NCBI GenBank assembly: GCA_964403795.1
Contig: CAYOHP010000004.1
Span: 60,367 to 124,366, forward strand
Length of the DNA stretch: 64,000 nucleotides
Source of the DNA: CAYOHP01 sp964403795 [NCBI: uncultured bacterium]
GTDB taxonomy: Bacteria; Muiribacteriota; UBA6191; CAZXTJ01
Reading direction: 5' to 3'
The translations under genes were made by a program, and so were the position numbers. Each line of letters starts with the position of its first letter. The first letter of the stretch is position 1. The notes beneath the pieces are model-generated. The model did no database searches. It saw only the letters and a list, made by a program, of their open reading frames with translations, and was not told where the DNA came from. Positions 1 through 7,888 of this stretch are shown here, piece after piece.

Positions 1-363
1 GTCGAGTCGGGCACCCGGTTCCCGGGGGACGGGGTGACCATGCGCTTCCTGCTGCTGCTCCGGGAGATGGAGTCGCAGGTCCCCGACGACGAGACCACCG
101 AGAACCGCCTGCTGCTCGGGCCGGCCATGGCGGAGCTGGTCCGGCGGCGGGACGAGCTCCCGCTGGAGTTCGAGTTCCGGGTCGGGGCCGAGGAGCTGGC
201 GGCCGCTCGCGGGTTCGGCGACCTCGATCTCGGCAAGCGGGTCTCCAAGGCCGCCGGGGCACGCCTCGAGGCCATGGCGGGCGAGCTGACCGCCGATCTC
301 CCGTTGTCCGGGGGGATCGACGGCGAGAGCCTGAAGCGGCTGTTCAAGAAGCGCGGGAAGTAG
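1..363 (+). CDS. C-terminal end of an unidentified protein (5' truncated by window)
   Basis: The reading frame is open from the first base to the TAG at 361-363, so this is probably the last 120 residues of a longer gene. A GTG at 34 or an ATG at 40 could be internal starts, but neither has a clear ribosome binding site. The visible part is charged and mostly helical, has no membrane segment and ends in a basic tail (LKRLFKKRGK). I recognise no family. It converges on the pseudopilin gene on the other strand with only 8 bases between the stops. Confidence 0.5.
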   Translation, partial: VESGTRFPGDGVTMRFLLLLREMESQVPDDETTENRLLLGPAMAELVRRRDELPLEFEFRVGAEELAAARGFGDLDLGKRVSKAAGARLEAMAGELTADLPLSGGIDGESLKRLFKKRGK

Positions 364-371
364 CGGAGCCC

Positions 372-1190
372 CTAGAAGGCCGCCTCCACGCCCTCGGCCA
401 GCGCCAGGCGCGGGACCGGACCGGTGGGGCGGGTGCCGCTCTGGAGATAGACCACCGAGCCCTGGAAATCGAGCCAGCGGTCGCTCGTACCCTCGAGGTG
501 CTCGGGGTCGAGGTCCAGGGGCTGCAGGGCCTGGAGACGGTGGTGCAGGACCGGGACCACGAAAGGGGAGCTGGGCAGCCGGCGGGCCACCACCATGGGA
601 CCCAGGCTCTCGATGGTCCCGGCCAGGGCCTCGTCGGTGCGGACCTCGTCGAGCTGGTCATAGACTCCCTGGAAGCGGAGTTCGGAGAGTGCGTCGAGCA
701 GGGTCTCGTCCCTGCGCAGGCCGCTGCGGCGCACCCACTGCTCTCCGCCTCTTCCGGCGTAGCCGACCGCCACGTCGATCCGGTCGAGCCCCACCTGCCC
801 GAGGACGTGGGGCACCAGGCGCACCAGCACCCTCGCCTCGAGCGCCCCGAGCTGATCGCGACGCCAGTCGCTCCCGGCTGCGGCTTCCTCGCTCTCCTGG
901 GGCGCGCTCGCGGGGGGCTCCCCGGCACCGATCGCTCCCGGATCCAGGCGTCGATATCCGTTCCCGGCTTCCTCGCTCGAGGCCAGCAGGGCTTCGAGCT
1001 GGGCACGAGGAAGCAGCTGGCAGATCTCCAGCGTCTCGCGCAGCAGGTACTTGGCCGACGAGAGGCGGGGTCCGTAGCGCAGCGAACCCTGGGGCGCGGC
1101 GCTCATCAGCGCCATGGCGCCGGTGACCAGGATCGCCAGAGCCAGGAGCACCTCCACCAGCGTCAGGCCGCGGCGCCGGCCCTCAGCCAC
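372..1190 (-). CDS. Pseudopilin / prepilin-type N-terminal cleavage-methylation protein
   Basis: A 272-aa protein with a classic type IV prepilin N-terminus: a short basic leader (RRRG) followed by LTLVEVLLALAILV, so prepilin peptidase would cut after Gly8 and leave Glu at +5 of the mature protein. The remainder is a soluble, probably periplasmic domain without Cys pairs. Family knowledge places such proteins in type II secretion (GspH/I/J-like) or type IV pilus assembly; the length fits a minor pseudopilin rather than a major pilin. The GTG start overlaps the end of the upstream PilX/GspK-like gene by 8 bases, so the two are co-translated. It is the last gene of the minus-strand operon headed by the deaminase-domain protein. 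Confidence 0.8.
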   Translation of the reverse strand: MAEGRRRGLTLVEVLLALAILVTGAMALMSAAPQGSLRYGPRLSSAKYLLRETLEICQLLPRAQLEALLASSEEAGNGYRRLDPGAIGAGEPPASAPQESEEAAAGSDWRRDQLGALEARVLVRLVPHVLGQVGLDRIDVAVGYAGRGGEQWVRRSGLRRDETLLDALSELRFQGVYDQLDEVRTDEALAGTIESLGPMVVARRLPSSPFVVPVLHHRLQALQPLDLDPEHLEGTSDRWLDFQGSVVYLQSGTRPTGPVPRLALAEGVEAAF

Positions 1191-1965
1191 GGCGAACCGC
1201 CAGGGCCAGGGGTGCCGGGAACACGTGACCGTAGCGCCGCGGGGCCTCGCCGCTGGGGGTGTACTCCACCACTGCGAACAGGTGGCGCTGGGCAGCGACC
1301 CGGGTCACGCCTCGCAACAACGAGCCCCGGCGAGCCCTTCCCCGGAGCTCGAGCACTCCCCAGGTGGTGCGAAGCGCGTCCACCTCGGGAGGGAGTCCCA
1401 GGGCGGCGCGGACGGCGGGAGAGGGGACGAGGTCGCCCGCGAAGGGCGAGCTTGCGAGTCGGCCCACCTCCCGGCGCACCACCCGGACTTCGACGGGGGC
1501 CAGCTGCATCCCTGCCCCCTTCGCCAGGGTGGCAGCCATGGCCACCGGGGCGTAGTGGAGGGTGTCGTCGGATTCGAGCAGGAAGCTGGCGAAGCGATGG
1601 TCGAGGGACCGGGGTCGGACCTCACGACCCTCACCGGGGGCGGGGAAACCCTCCCAGCCTTCGCCGTCGGGGCCGAGGTCGGCGGCCCGGTCGACCAGGG
1701 CCTGGGCCGCCGAGGACGAGCCCGCAGGAGGGTGGGCCATGGCCAGCTGGTAGCGCACCTCCTCGATCCCGGCGAGCACCAGGGCCTCCATGTCGGCTCC
1801 CACGAGGGCGCTGAGGAGGGTGTTCTCGTGGGTTCGTCGCAGGCGTCCGGCGACGAAGCTGAACCCGGCCAGCATCGCCAGCAGGACCACCACGAGCGGG
1901 ATCGCCATCGCCCGCCGCCGGCGACGGACACAGGCGGGGACGGGGGTGGGGGCTGGGCGCGTCAC
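1183..1965 (-). CDS. PilX/GspK-like minor pseudopilin or pilus assembly protein
   Basis: A 260-aa protein that starts with a run of arginines followed by one hydrophobic helix (AIPLVVVLLAMLAGFSFVAG). This 'basic stretch plus N-terminal helix' layout is seen in PilX and GspK minor pseudopilins, although the canonical Gly|Phe cleavage site with Glu+5 is not evident. The rest is a helical and beta soluble domain, presumably periplasmic. The GTG start at 1965 overlaps the TGA of the upstream gene (GTGA), giving translational coupling; an ATG at 1908, just before the hydrophobic helix, is the alternative start. It lies between the deaminase-domain protein and a true prepilin, which supports a role in one secretion or pilus complex. 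The family assignment is inference from architecture. Confidence 0.6.
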   Translation of the reverse strand: MTRPAPTPVPACVRRRRRAMAIPLVVVLLAMLAGFSFVAGRLRRTHENTLLSALVGADMEALVLAGIEEVRYQLAMAHPPAGSSSAAQALVDRAADLGPDGEGWEGFPAPGEGREVRPRSLDHRFASFLLESDDTLHYAPVAMAATLAKGAGMQLAPVEVRVVRREVGRLASSPFAGDLVPSPAVRAALGLPPEVDALRTTWGVLELRGRARRGSLLRGVTRVAAQRHLFAVVEYTPSGEAPRRYGHVFPAPLALAVRRG

Positions 1966-4100
1966 TCGGAGGCCGGTCCGTCCCGGTCGGCCACCAGCGA
2001 GGTGGAACCATGTCCCAGCAGGTCGAGGGCCGAGGCCCCTGCCAGAGCCTGGCCCGCCCAGGCTTCGCTGTTGCTGGCCACCGCCGCACCCAGGGTGGTG
2101 AGGCGACAGTTGAGGCAGCAGGGGAAGGGCTTGCCGCTCACGTTCTTGGCCGTGAAGACCACCAGGTCCTCGATCTTCTCGCCGTTCTGGAGAGCGTTGT
2201 TGATGGCCTCCCATTCGGCGCAGTTCTCGAAGTTCCAGGGCTTGAGGCTGCTCCGGCCGGTCACCCGCTCCAGCCAGCGCCGGATGAAGGCGAGCCTGGG
2301 GTGGGTGACGGTGGCCCCGCCCTCGCGGACGGCGCCGCGGATCCCGCCGTTGGCGTTGATCCCGGTGTAGGTCCTGCCCGTGGTACGGCTGACCGCGGCA
2401 GAGGTCGAGCGCAGGTGGTAGGCCTCCTCGCCGGCTTCCCGCAGCAGGGGGGCGATCTCCCTCTGGGCGCGCAGCACGGTGTCCTTCATGTTCCGGAAGG
2501 CCTGCTGGGCCGCCTCCCTGGCCTGGGCGACCAGGCGGGCCGGCGGGGCAACGGTGGCATTGCGGATCATCTTCAGCTGGCGGGCGATCACGTTGCGCAG
2601 CGCTCCCGCCGCCCGCACGCCGCCCTGGGGAACCCGGGCCAGCGTCGTCTGGAGCATGCGGCCGAAGAGGCGCTGGGTGGCAGCGTTGCCAGAGGCGAGC
2701 GCCTCGCGGGCGCCCTGGGGGAGCATGCGTCCGCCTGCCTGCAGGCCGGCCCGGGTACCGTTCACCGTCACCTGGGCCAGCCCCTTCACCAGGTAGACGT
2801 CCGAGACCGCCATCATCCAGTTGAAAAGGAAGCTCCCGACTTCCAGGCTGCGGCGGCCCGCCCCCAGGGCGTTGCCCTGCTCGTCCCGACCTTCGTAGGC
2901 GTTGAGCAGGGCGTTGGCCGCCCTCCAGCAGGCCCCGTAGACGGGGATCAGGTTGGTGAGCACCGGGTGCTCGTAGGAGAAGCGGGCGAGCCGGTTGTAG
3001 ATCCCGTCGGAGGGCATACCCAGCGCTTCCCACGAGATGGGCTCGGCGAGGCGCCGGGCCACCTCGTTGTTGAAGGCCAGGCTGGGGGTGGTCTTGGCGG
3101 TGAAGATGTCGTCGGCCAGACGCAGGGGATCCCGGACGCCCCCGGCGGCCTGCCCCCCGGCCATACCCGCCAGGCGATCGGTGAAGAAGTCGCGGGCGTA
3201 GACCCGCAGCATCCACACGATCAGCAGGTCGCTCTCGCGGATCCCGCGGGCACCGTTGCCGGGCTCGAAGCGCCTGAGGAAGGATCCCACGCGGTTGGCG
3301 TAGATCGGGTTGTCGTGATAGCCGAGGGACGTGTCCGGGACCTCTCGAGTGATGTCCCAGAGCCTCACGCCGAAGATGTGGCGGTAGGAGCCGGTCTGCT
3401 CGGTACGGGTCCGGACACGGGTGTTCCCGAGGAGCTTCACGAGCATCGAGAGACTGGTCTCGTACTGCTCCAGCACGCCCGGGACATAGGCTCCGTGGCC
3501 GACGCCGGCCGAATAGCTGCGGCCGAAGGGTTCGTAGCGCCGGGCGCCGCCGAATGCCATTCCCTCGTGGGAGGCGCAGAGATAGACGTAGAAGCGGAAG
3601 AGCTTCTCCAGCTCGTCGGTGTGGGGCCGCTCGAGGTGGCGGATGCGGTCCATCATCACCCGGACGTAGTACTCCTGGTCGGCGTCGAGCTCGATCCGCT
3701 CGGCGGCGAAGCGACGGAACAGGCGGTCGTAGAGGTCGCGGTCGCTGATCCAGAGCTCGTGGCCGAGTTCGCCGGCCAGGGCGTCGAGCTGCTCGTCGGT
3801 CAGTCCCTGGTCCTCGACCTCGAGCTCGCCGTCCATGCGCTCGAACAGATGCGCCATGTCGGACTCGGAGAGCTCCGAGGAACCCTCGAAGAAGGGGTCC
3901 GAATCGGGAAGTTCTTCCAGTAGGCGCGCCAGGACGGGATCGACCTCGCCTGTGGGTGAGGTGCTGAGGCTCGCTCCGCGGGAGGATGAGGAGTCGTCGG
4001 GCAAGTCCTGGCCGCGGGCGTCGGGAGCCGGCACGAGCACGGCAGCCGAGACCAGCAGGGCGAGGAGCGCGTGCCGGCGAGCGAGGGGAACGGTGTGCAT
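1962..4100 (-). CDS. Secreted protein with C-terminal YwqJ-like deaminase domain (polymorphic-toxin type)
   Basis: A 712-aa protein with a signal peptide (residues 1-30, cut near DARGQ), an acidic Ser-rich stretch, a long helical body and a C-terminal domain from about residue 575. That domain shows the order typical of bacterial toxin deaminases of the cytidine deaminase fold: TTGRTYTGINANG, then the zinc/catalytic C627-A-E629 motif, then a PCxNC-type motif with C662 and C665 as the other zinc ligands. YwqJ-family deaminases are known as C-terminal toxin domains of polymorphic toxins that act on nucleic acids or nucleotides. The gene heads an operon with two pseudopilin-type genes (4-base GTGA overlap). 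No immunity-like gene is obvious beside it. The ATG has a GGAAGGA ribosome binding site. The motifs are visible; the substrate and a toxin role are inference. Confidence 0.65.
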   Translation of the reverse strand: MHTVPLARRHALLALLVSAAVLVPAPDARGQDLPDDSSSSRGASLSTSPTGEVDPVLARLLEELPDSDPFFEGSSELSESDMAHLFERMDGELEVEDQGLTDEQLDALAGELGHELWISDRDLYDRLFRRFAAERIELDADQEYYVRVMMDRIRHLERPHTDELEKLFRFYVYLCASHEGMAFGGARRYEPFGRSYSAGVGHGAYVPGVLEQYETSLSMLVKLLGNTRVRTRTEQTGSYRHIFGVRLWDITREVPDTSLGYHDNPIYANRVGSFLRRFEPGNGARGIRESDLLIVWMLRVYARDFFTDRLAGMAGGQAAGGVRDPLRLADDIFTAKTTPSLAFNNEVARRLAEPISWEALGMPSDGIYNRLARFSYEHPVLTNLIPVYGACWRAANALLNAYEGRDEQGNALGAGRRSLEVGSFLFNWMMAVSDVYLVKGLAQVTVNGTRAGLQAGGRMLPQGAREALASGNAATQRLFGRMLQTTLARVPQGGVRAAGALRNVIARQLKMIRNATVAPPARLVAQAREAAQQAFRNMKDTVLRAQREIAPLLREAGEEAYHLRSTSAAVSRTTGRTYTGINANGGIRGAVREGGATVTHPRLAFIRRWLERVTGRSSLKPWNFENCAEWEAINNALQNGEKIEDLVVFTAKNVSGKPFPCCLNCRLTTLGAAVASNSEAWAGQALAGASALDLLGHGSTSLVADRDGPASE

Positions 4101-4260
4101 CCGGGGTCCTTCCGACCCTCGTCAAGCAGGCGCCGTGCCAGGGTGGACGTCAGACTCGTGAGGCGCTCCCTGAGCTGGTCTTGGCACCGCCGCCAGGTGA
4201 ACGTCGGGGCGTGCGGAGGCTCGGTGGCTCCGGGAAATCGGAGTCGTGGCTAGAGGGGTA

Positions 4261-4266
4261 TACGGT
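4261..4266 (+). promoter_or_regulatory. Candidate -10 box (TACGGT) of the pseudopilin-kinase operon
   Basis: The hexamer fits TAnnnT and ends 6 nt before the ATG at 4273, the geometry of a leaderless transcript. The overlapping TATACG two bases upstream is an alternative. No clear -35 box is seen. It lies in the 172-bp region between divergent operons. Confidence 0.35.
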
Positions 4267-4272
4267 AGAGGC

Positions 4273-4968
4273 ATGCGGGTTTCCCTCGCCGGTACCCCAC
4301 GCCGGGCTGCGGTCACCTTCGTGGAGGTGCTCCTGGCCCTGGGGGTCTTGGCACTGGTCGTGGCCCTCGCCTACGCCTTTCTGCACCTGGGGGCGCAGGG
4401 CGCCCGACGGACCGAGACGGTCCAGGCGGCCGTGGCCGGCGGCGAGCTGGCGATGAGCGCCCTGATGGGGGACCTGCGCTCCATGTTGCCCCCGGGCGGG
4501 GACGGGCGCCCTCGTCCCTATGCCATCGGCCTCGCGGGACGCCGCCTCTCGTTCTTCAAGGTCGAACTGGCCGGGGACCAGGCGGTGGCACGGCCCCTGA
4601 TCTACGAGGCCCGTCCCGTCGGGCCCCACGGGAACCTGGGCCTGTGGCGGGACGGGCGCCGCATGGCCGGCGTACTCCTCTCGTCCTTCCGGGTCGAGGA
4701 GCACCGCATCGAGGGCGGCGGACCCGAGGACCTCACCCTCCCCAGGGACCTGGCCTTGAATCCCAGGATCCGGATCCTGCTGGAGGCCATCGCCCGCGAC
4801 GAGCCTCGAGACCAGCTCGAAGGCCCGGCGAGGCATTCGTTGGCCCAGATCGTGGCCGTTCCCGCGACCAGCCCTGTCGCTACCCTGGGACTCCCGCCCG
4901 CCGGGCGAGTCCTGGCAGAGGGAGCGGTGCGGGTGGAGGGTGCGCTACCGGACGGGCCCTCGCCGTGA
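4273..4968 (+). CDS. Pseudopilin with prepilin-type N-terminus
   Basis: A 231-aa protein beginning MRVSLAGTPRRAAVTFVEVL, with a long hydrophobic helix after the basic leader. Cleavage would fall before VTFVE, leaving Glu at +5. The residue before the site is Ala instead of the usual Gly, which many prepilin peptidases tolerate poorly. The rest is a soluble domain with a conserved-looking beta pattern and no obvious Cys. The start at 4273 places the leader correctly; the in-frame GTG at 4246 would add nine residues and is less likely. Its stop overlaps the kinase start (GTGA), so pilin and kinase are co-translated. The divergent operon also encodes pseudopilins, so this is probably the same pilus or secretion system. 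Confidence 0.75.
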   Translation: MRVSLAGTPRRAAVTFVEVLLALGVLALVVALAYAFLHLGAQGARRTETVQAAVAGGELAMSALMGDLRSMLPPGGDGRPRPYAIGLAGRRLSFFKVELAGDQAVARPLIYEARPVGPHGNLGLWRDGRRMAGVLLSSFRVEEHRIEGGGPEDLTLPRDLALNPRIRILLEAIARDEPRDQLEGPARHSLAQIVAVPATSPVATLGLPPAGRVLAEGAVRVEGALPDGPSP

Positions 4969-6482
4969 TCCCCTCCGAGGCCCCGGTCGCGGATCCGGCG
5001 CCCTCCGGGGCCCCCGTCCTCCTGAGTGCCCCTGGTACCCTCGGGGACGGGGAAAGGCCCGCCGTGCAGGAGTTCGCCGGCTACCGGATCGAGAGCGTGC
5101 TGGGGGAAGGCGGCAACGCGGTCGTCTATCTGGCCGAAAGGGCCGGCGGCGGGACGAAGGTCGCCCTCAAGGTGCTGCGGCGCCAGGGCCGGACCGCCGA
5201 CTCGGTGGCCCGCTTCAAGCGGGAGATCGCGGTGCTGGCCGGGCTCGACTCGCCCCGCTTCCTCCCGGTGCTCGACTCGGGGGTGACCGACGGCGACCTC
5301 TGGTACGTGATGCCCTACTCGCGCTCGGAGTCCCTGGAGGAGGTCCTGAAGCGCCGCCTGGGGAAGGGCGGGACCCTCGAGCTCCGCGAGGTGCTGAACC
5401 TGGGGCGGACCCTGGCCGATGCCCTGGCCTACCTGCATGACCGGGGCATCTGCCACCGGGACCTGAAGCCCGACAACCTGCTGGTGGGCGAGGCGATGTC
5501 GGTCCAGGTCATGGACTTCGGGCTGGCCAAGGCGCTCGACCACAGCGAGCTCACCGCCGAGGGCGTGATCATGGGGACGCCCCGCTACATGTCGCCCGAG
5601 CAGGTGATGGGCAAGGAGGCGGACGCCCGCAGCGACGTCTACCAGGCCGGCCTGGTGCTCTACCGGGCGCTCACGGGGAGCCTGCCGCTCGAGGACAAGA
5701 GTCCCTTCGCCACCGCCATGCGCCGGACCCGGGAGCCGGTCCCGCCGGCGGTCCGGGCCAACCCCATCACCCCCCCGGGACTCGACCGGATCCTGCTCCG
5801 GGCGCTCCGGTCCGATCCCAAGGAGAGGTACCGGGACGGAGGGGAACTCCTCGGCGACCTGATGAGGCTCGACCGCACCACCGGCCGGCTGCTCCCCGGG
5901 GCGGACCTGCCGGGCCTGCCGGCGGAGCGCACCGTGGGCCCCGAGCCGGTTCCGGGAGTGGCAGCCGGTGGGTCCCGGCCGGCCGGGCGCCGGGGCCGGG
6001 GGCCGGGGGGCGGGGCGGGCGGGCCGGGCGCGGCGGCCCGCGGCGCGCCGCGGGCGCCCCCCGCGGTTAGGGGGCGGGGCCGGCGGGGGGCCCGGGCCGC
6101 CCGTGCCCCGGGCCCTGGTCCGGGGCTCGTCGGCGGGCGGCCCGGACCCGGAGTCCCGGGGAGCGGGGGGCGGGCGGCTGGATCCCGAGACCCGGCCCAC
6201 CCCGGGGAAGGCACCCCGGCGTGGGGGGGGGAGGACCACCGCCGCGGTCCTGGTGCTCGGGGCGCCCGGCCCCGGTCGCTGGGTGGCGGCGACGCTCGGG
6301 CTCGCCTTCGGGGTCGCGGTCGCGCTGCTGGCCTGGAGCCGGGCCCCGGGGCAGGGCAGGATCGCCTCCTCCGGGACGGTCCCGCTGGCCGTCGAGGACC
6401 TGCTGGTCGAGCCCTTGCCGGGTCGCCTGGAGGTCTCCTTCCGGACCTCGTATCCGGTGCGAGCGGGCTTCCGGGTCGGTGA
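4965..6482 (+). CDS. Eukaryote-type Ser/Thr protein kinase, frameshifted at its 3' side
   Basis: A PknB-type kinase starting at the GTG that overlaps the pseudopilin stop. All catalytic motifs are present: glycine loop GEGGNAVV (residues 47-54), Lys69, HRDLKPDN (catalytic D166), DFG (184-186), activation-segment GT and SPE. Family knowledge: phosphorylates Ser/Thr of protein substrates at the membrane. After about residue 320 the reading frame runs into a nearly pure G/C stretch (about 5985-6075) and becomes low-complexity Pro/Arg/Gly. The true continuation (transmembrane helix plus extracellular domains) is in another frame, in the next entry, so the intact product should span 4965-6960. Either the base sequence has an error in the G runs or the gene is truly frameshifted. 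The kinase domain itself is intact. Confidence 0.8.
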   Translation: MIPSEAPVADPAPSGAPVLLSAPGTLGDGERPAVQEFAGYRIESVLGEGGNAVVYLAERAGGGTKVALKVLRRQGRTADSVARFKREIAVLAGLDSPRFLPVLDSGVTDGDLWYVMPYSRSESLEEVLKRRLGKGGTLELREVLNLGRTLADALAYLHDRGICHRDLKPDNLLVGEAMSVQVMDFGLAKALDHSELTAEGVIMGTPRYMSPEQVMGKEADARSDVYQAGLVLYRALTGSLPLEDKSPFATAMRRTREPVPPAVRANPITPPGLDRILLRALRSDPKERYRDGGELLGDLMRLDRTTGRLLPGADLPGLPAERTVGPEPVPGVAAGGSRPAGRRGRGPGGGAGGPGAAARGAPRAPPAVRGRGRRGARAARAPGPGPGLVGGRPGPGVPGSGGRAAGSRDPAHPGEGTPAWGGEDHRRGPGARGARPRSLGGGDARARLRGRGRAAGLEPGPGAGQDRLLRDGPAGRRGPAGRALAGSPGGLLPDLVSGASGLPGR

Positions 6483-6960
6483 GGGGCCCGAGGTCCTGAT
6501 CTCCCCGGTGCCCACCTCGGACCATGTAGGAGCCGTCGATGGCCTCGATCCCGGCGCCGAGGTCGAGTGGACCCTTCGGTTGCGGGATCCTGCCGACGGA
6601 CCGGGGGCCCCCCCGACGAGCACCCTCACGGATCGGGTCAGGATCCCGACCTCGGGGGGCGGGTCCGGGGTCCGTTCCGCCTTCTCGGGCCTGCGGGCCA
6701 CCCGGGAGGGCGACCGGATCCGGGTCACGGTGCGGACCGAGGACCCGAGCACCTGCGGGCTGCTGGTCGGGGAGGGCGAGGACCTCGGGACCCGCATCGA
6801 GGCGGCCACCACCGGTGGCAAGAGCCATGCCTTCGAGGTGCCGGCCCTGCCCGGTTCCCGTGACCCCCGTCGGATGCGGCTCTCCTGCCGGGATGGCGAG
6901 GGTCGGAGCTACGCCTCCGAGACCCGGGCGCTCCTGCCGGGGGGCTCTCAGAGACCGTGA
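5968..6960 (+). CDS. Displaced C-terminal half of the kinase: TM helix and extracellular beta domains
   Basis: This frame holds what should be the tail of the upstream kinase: a Pro/Gly/Arg linker, a transmembrane helix (VAATLGLAFGVAVALLAW) and about 200 residues of beta-rich sequence that look like two FN3-like repeats, each with a hydrophobic and aromatic strand pattern (for example LEVSFRTSYPVRAGFRVG). The listed GTG start is only where the frame opens; there is no ribosome binding site and it lies inside the kinase reading frame. Such tails act as sensor or ligand-binding domains in membrane kinases. The final TGA at 6958-6960 lies inside the left arm of a 24-bp inverted repeat, so the last residues may be supplied by an inserted element. 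Confidence 0.55.
   Translation: MGPGRPGAGAGGRGAGRAGRARRPAARRGRPPRLGGGAGGGPGPPVPRALVRGSSAGGPDPESRGAGGGRLDPETRPTPGKAPRRGGGRTTAAVLVLGAPGPGRWVAATLGLAFGVAVALLAWSRAPGQGRIASSGTVPLAVEDLLVEPLPGRLEVSFRTSYPVRAGFRVGEGPEVLISPVPTSDHVGAVDGLDPGAEVEWTLRLRDPADGPGAPPTSTLTDRVRIPTSGGGSGVRSAFSGLRATREGDRIRVTVRTEDPSTCGLLVGEGEDLGTRIEAATTGGKSHAFEVPALPGSRDPRRMRLSCRDGEGRSYASETRALLPGGSQRP
5985..6235. repeat. Extreme G-rich low-complexity stretch
   Basis: From about 5985 to 6075 the + strand is almost only G and C, with runs of 4-6 G, and a run of nine G lies at about 6224-6232. The kinase reading frame changes here. No exact unit repeats are seen. Confidence 0.6.
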
Positions 6961-7145
6961 ACCCTTCCCCGGCGGGCTTCGAGCGCCCCATCATCCCCGC
7001 CTGCGGCAGCGCTCTCCTCGCAGGCAGGATCCGCTGCCCGCCTCACCGCATTCCGTCGGGGCTTCGCCCCTCGGACCTGCGATCGCCTTGCAGTCGGGGC
7101 GCTGGGTCGCTCTCGGGCCTACGCCGGGGAAGGGTTCACGGTCTC
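6951..7145. mobile_element. MITE-like element with 24-bp perfect terminal inverted repeats
   Basis: The left arm 6951-6974 (starts gagaccgtgaaccc) is the exact reverse complement of the right arm 7122-7145 (ends gggttcacggtctc). The 195-bp unit is flanked on both sides by TCA (6948-6950 and 7146-7148), which could be a 3-bp target duplication. The left arm supplies the kinase stop codon, and the right TCA is the stop codon of the phosphatase on the other strand. Inside is a small hairpin (ggggc-ttc-gcccc, 7058-7070) and no ORF of note. It could instead be a large bidirectional terminator stem. No transposase is present, so mobility is inference. Confidence 0.45.
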
Positions 7146-7808
7146 TCAGTCCTTGAGATAGTCCCGGCGGGCCGGTACCTGGACCAGTCGCTCCTCCTCC
7201 AGGTGGAGGGCCGTGAGCGAACCGCCGTAGACGCAACCCGTGTCGAGCCCGGCCGCCACCAGCCGCTCCCCGACCCGGTGGAGCACCGCCTCCTTGCGGG
7301 CGTTGTGCCCGAAGATCACCAGGGTCTCCCCCTGGTAGTGCTCGTACCAGGGAGGGTCGGCGGGGCGTTCGTCGGGCCACCGGCGCATGGTGACCATCAT
7401 CTTCGGGGTGGTCCCGGCCAGGCCTTCCCGGGGATGGATCCCGGCATGGACCATCAGCCAGCCGGGTCCCTGCCGGTACCAGGGCAGGGCTTCGAGGAAG
7501 GCGGCCAGCTCCGACCGACGGGCGGCGCAGCGGTCCAGGCAGGCCGCGATATAGGGCAGGCAGGGAGGGCGCATCCCCCGCTCGTCCTCCTCCCGGAGCA
7601 CCCGGGCGAGGTGCAGCTCGTGGTTCGACTGGATCGAGAGCAGGTTCCGCTCCCGCACCAGATCGAGGACCCCCAGGGGATCCGGACCCCGGTCCAGGAT
7701 GTCGCCGGTCAGGAAGACCTGGTCGCCGGGCTCGGGAGCCAGCCGCTCCAGGAGCTCGGCAAGCTCCGTGGCGCAGCCGTGCACGTCGCCGATGAAGAAC
7801 TGCGCCAT
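7146..7808 (-). CDS. Metallophosphoesterase, PP1 / ApaH / PrpE-like phosphatase
   Basis: A 220-aa cytoplasmic enzyme with the complete calcineurin-like phosphoesterase signature: GDVHG (7-11), GDILDRG (35-41), NHE (62-64), VHAG and GHN. These residues bind two metal ions in bacterial PP1-type Ser/Thr phosphatases and in symmetrical diadenosine tetraphosphatases. The length and motif spacing fit both. Because the gene converges on a membrane Ser/Thr kinase gene, a role as its phosphatase partner is attractive but is inference. The start codon has a TAGACT hexamer 6 nt upstream and no ribosome binding site, suggesting a leaderless mRNA. Confidence 0.85.
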   Translation of the reverse strand: MAQFFIGDVHGCATELAELLERLAPEPGDQVFLTGDILDRGPDPLGVLDLVRERNLLSIQSNHELHLARVLREEDERGMRPPCLPYIAACLDRCAARRSELAAFLEALPWYRQGPGWLMVHAGIHPREGLAGTTPKMMVTMRRWPDERPADPPWYEHYQGETLVIFGHNARKEAVLHRVGERLVAAGLDTGCVYGGSLTALHLEEERLVQVPARRDYLKD

Positions 7809-7814
7809 GGGCCG

Positions 7815-7820
7815 AGTCTA
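7815..7820 (-). promoter_or_regulatory. Candidate -10 box (TAGACT) of the phosphatase gene
   Basis: TAnnnT hexamer on the minus strand, ending 6 nt before the ATG at 7808. No Shine-Dalgarno sequence and no clear -35 box are present. Confidence 0.4.
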
Positions 7821-7888
7821 CCGGGCGTGCCCGGGATTCCCGAGGCCCCCTCGGGCCTGGCCGGCGACGGTCCGGGGGGAAGGGGGCG

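Noticed and set aside
2010-3923. Long open frame (637 codons) on the + strand opposite the deaminase-domain gene
   Set aside because: High-GC shadow frame: the minus-strand protein has a signal peptide, motifs and operon overlap, while this one is low-complexity Gly/Val/Glu/His without any domain.
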